NCBI GenBank assembly: GCA_963921795.1
Contig: OY997645.1
Coordinates: 21,877,918 to 21,941,917 of the forward strand
Source: Nannobrachium achirus
Lineage: Eukaryota > Chordata > Actinopteri > Myctophiformes > Myctophidae
DNA: 64,000 nucleotides
Reading direction: 5' to 3'
Part shown: positions 63,086 through 64,000 of the stretch, piece after piece
Position numbering within the stretch: the stretch's first letter is position 1
How the letters are laid out: every line of letters begins with the position of its first letter
The notes under the pieces: generated by a model
Told to the model about the DNA's origin: nothing
Databases searched by the model: none
Seen by the model: the letters and a program-made list of their open reading frames with translations, nothing else
Translations under genes and position numbers: made by a program

Positions 63086-63776
63086 AGAGCCTTGTGCAGC
63101 CACAGTTCTTAAAGGTTGCCCTCTCCTGCTTTGGGGATCAAGGGCTGTGCTCAGTGGCACAGCAGCAGCACAGGGAGGTGACAACATGGTCCAAATGGGC
63201 CACCTCTGCGTCCAAATGAGTCACAAGCCTGCCTCTCTGACCTCACAGCAACTGTCATCATGTGTTATGCTTTTCACCATGATGACGCGAAAATAACTAT
63301 TCCCAGACATAGTGTTGATTTTGTCGACTAAAACTAGTTGTTGACTACCATTTTTGACTGATGAAAACAAAATAAAAACTAAACAAAAACTAAGCTATGA
63401 TGACTAAAACTAAGACTAAATATATTGACTATTTCGTCAACAAATAAAAACGAGACTAAAATGTTAGGGAGAGACTGGTGGAGAAAAAATCCAGTAGAAC
63501 TAAAAGACAAGTCAAAATTTGGTTGCGTTATTTTGGTTACACATTTCAGTCGACTGAAACTAGACTAACACTAAAACATTTCAGATGAAAATATGAGCAA
63601 AACTAAATGACATTTCATTCAGAAGTCTATGGCTAAAACTAAATCAAAATGTGCCGTCAAAATCAACACAGGCGTACCATGCCCTGCCCAGTGACTGACC
63701 TTGGAAATCTCTCCCTCGTGTCCCTCCAGGTTGGCCAGACACTGATGTGTTGCTGCACTGTACACCCGCGCTGTAC
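58881..63776 (-). CDS. daw1: DAW1, dynein assembly factor with WD repeats (3' part)
   Basis: Partial gene on the minus strand; the last three coding exons are 63776-63700, 59846-59684 and 58915-58881, and the upstream exons lie past the window edge. The joined reading gives [80 protein letters not shown] and [10 protein letters not shown]-stop, covering the final WD40 blades. It matches the C-terminus of mammalian DAW1 (WDR69/ODA16), an IFT cargo adaptor that brings outer-arm dynein into cilia. WD motifs ([20 protein letters not shown]) and GH dipeptides are at the expected spacing. All three exons keep phase with GT-AG introns. It neighbours SPHKAP as in mammals. Confidence 0.94.
59122..59632. 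mobile_element. hAT-like MITE with two internal hairpins
   Basis: It starts CAGGGTGTCACAAGG and ends ACACCCCTG, flanked on each side by CGTGCGTG (59114-59121, 59633-59640), though this lies in a CGTG repeat. The interior follows 50762-51340 closely in order (CAAGGTGGAG..GGCCTTAAT, TTTGTAACTCAAATTT, TTGACATGAAAA, TTTGAGCACCACTGAC) and holds two hairpin-family members (59203-59270, 59533-59601). It ends 51 bp from the DAW1 exon. Confidence 0.88.
59533..59601. repeat. Hairpin-family copy 10
   Basis: TTCAAAAATAGCAGATCTAC..AAGCTCATAAC and GGTTTGAGCTTGTATATCTG..CTATTTTTCAA. The partner copy (number 9) is at 59203-59270 with a diverged left arm. Confidence 0.85.
59684..59846 (-). CDS. daw1: DAW1 penultimate coding exon
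   Basis: It encodes [40 protein letters not shown] and [14 protein letters not shown] plus one base of Gly. The donor is ACAG|GTACTG at 59683 and the acceptor TCTGTAG at 59847. It holds one full WD40 blade and the start of the last. The acceptor's pyrimidine tract is a TGTC microsatellite. Confidence 0.95.
59847..59884. repeat. (GACA)n forming the DAW1 acceptor tract
   Basis: On the minus strand it reads TCTGTCTGTC..TGTCTGTAG directly into the exon, so the tetranucleotide array is the polypyrimidine tract. Confidence 0.92.
60464..60527. repeat. Hairpin-family copy 11
   Basis: AAAGTAGCAGATCTGCAAGC..TCACAACG and ACGTTGTGAGCTTGTAGAT around a CATCTCTTTGTGAC loop. Confidence 0.8.
60845..61160. 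mobile_element. hAT-like MITE (CAGGCACGTGCA ends) with hairpin
   Basis: It begins CAGGCACGTGCACA and ends CTCTGCACGTCCCTG. The octamer CTAAAGGG flanks both sides exactly (60837-60844, 61161-61168). It contains the best-preserved hairpin copy (61017-61090). Its ends resemble those of 15059-15449. Confidence 0.94.
61017..61090. repeat. Hairpin-family copy 12, near-perfect
   Basis: 35-nt arms differ at two positions and enclose a 3-nt loop (AGA). The left arm starts GAAAATAGCTGACC and ends CACAACGCGTCGC; the right arm starts GCGACGCGTTGTGAGC and ends GCTATTTTC. Confidence 0.93.
61431..61614. repeat. (CGCA)n(CA)n then (TCAG)n(TCCG)n arrays
   Basis: CGCA units at about 61437-61498, CA at 61499-61543, then GTCA/TCAG units and five TCCG units to 61614. 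Confidence 0.92.
61620..62080 (+). repeat. Dispersed repeat with GCGCCACCATGAGGC modules
   Basis: TAGCGCCACCATGAGGCC, TAGCGCCACCTTGAGGCC and TAGCGCCCCCATCAGGCC recur at about 61739, 61865 and 61995. Each is followed by ACACATTTTTGGACACTGCT and CCTAAAATCACG variants, giving a period near 125 bp. Same family as 33500-34414. Confidence 0.7.
62999..63083. repeat. (CA)n microsatellite
   Basis: About 42 CA units with one CT interruption, directly after a GGTTGAGAACCGCTGG hAT-like end. Confidence 0.93.
63312..63669. mobile_element. MITE with GTGTTGATTTTG ends
   Basis: It starts GTGTTGATTTTGTCGAC and ends GCCGTCAAAATCAACAC. The interior is rich in ACTAAAACTAA-type words and is non-coding. No clear target-site duplication is seen. 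It lies 30 bp beyond the donor of the 63776-63700 DAW1 exon. Confidence 0.7.
63700..63776 (-). CDS. daw1: DAW1 coding exon (third from last)
   Basis: The minus-strand acceptor CTGTGGCAG precedes 63776; the donor is AAG|GTCAGT at 63699. Two bases complete a codon, then [20 protein letters not shown] and GEISK follow, matching DAW1 [23 protein letters not shown]. Phase 0 at its end joins ICFSPQG in the next exon. Confidence 0.93.
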
Positions 63777-64000
63777 CTGCCACAGACAGACAAACAGACG
63801 TTCAGGGTGTAGGCTGTTAGGTCCAGTGTTTCTCAAACTTTTACATTTCAAGGTCTTCCCTTAACTCTGACAGTATACAAATGGAACCAAATGGACCCTG
63901 ACGGGTCCATTTGGTTCCATTTGTATACTGTCAGAGTTACAGACTTGTTTGGGTCAATTTAGACCACTCTAATCACTGGTTAGGTCCATATACTGGAAGC
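63777..64000 (-). other. DAW1 intron continuing past the window edge
   Basis: It holds a perfect 37-bp-arm palindrome (63862-63939) and otherwise nothing recognised. Confidence 0.75.
63862..63939. repeat. Perfect 37-bp inverted repeat, 4-nt loop
   Basis: Arms 63862-63898 and 63903-63939 are exact complements around TGAC. The sequence reads TAACTCTGACAGTATAC, ACAAATGGAACCAAATGG and ACCC. Diverged relatives of ACAAATGGAACCAA lie near 17860, 8070 and 57036. Confidence 0.93.

Larger units (their letters stand above)
59847..63699 (-). other. DAW1 intron upstream of the penultimate exon
   Basis: It contains (GACA)n at 59849-59884, hairpin copies 11 and 12, a hAT MITE (60845-61160), CGCA/CA and TCAG/TCCG arrays (61431-61614), a dispersed repeat (61620-62080), a CA array (62999-63083) and a MITE (63312-63669). 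62100-62990 has short palindromes (CGGGCGC, CACGTG) but no gene I recognise. Confidence 0.75.

Overview
The window is vertebrate nuclear DNA, almost certainly from a teleost fish. It has intron-rich protein-coding genes, very dense (CA)n, (GT)n, (GACA)n and (CGCA)n microsatellites, fish-type tRNA-derived SINEs, many hAT-like MITEs and a DIRS-type tyrosine-recombinase retrotransposon. I cannot name the species.

Two host genes account for all supported coding sequence. On the plus strand, SPHKAP (SPHK1 interactor, AKAP domain containing) runs from a start codon at 4198 to a stop at 56603. I rebuilt it as 12 phase-consistent coding exons (about 1573 residues), with a 3' UTR ending near an AATAAA at 58028. 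On the minus strand, the last three coding exons of DAW1 (dynein assembly factor with WD repeats 1) lie at 63776-63700, 59846-59684 and 58915-58881, and the rest of that gene lies beyond the right edge. The two genes are convergent, tail to tail, with polyadenylation signals about 520 bp apart. SPHKAP and DAW1 are also neighbours in mammals, which supports both identifications.

Layout: 1-4197 is upstream intergenic DNA with repeats and the likely SPHKAP promoter and 5' UTR; 4198-11183 holds exons 1-3; 11184-37201 is a 26 kb intron containing an apparently whole 6.75 kb DIRS element (22360-29113), a zinc-finger gene fragment and many MITEs and SINEs; 37202-56603 holds exons 4-12, including the 3.4 kb exon 7 that encodes the PKA type I anchoring region; 56604-58880 holds the two 3' UTRs; 58881-64000 is the DAW1 3' part.

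The two proteins do not obviously work together. SPHKAP is a type I PKA anchor held at endoplasmic-reticulum contact sites through VAP proteins. DAW1 acts in import of outer-arm dynein into cilia. The most interesting signals are in the non-coding part: a SINE whose target-site duplication copied the exon 3 splice donor, a family of about a dozen short hairpin repeats partly carried by hAT MITEs, several perfect long palindromes, and microsatellites placed directly at splice sites.
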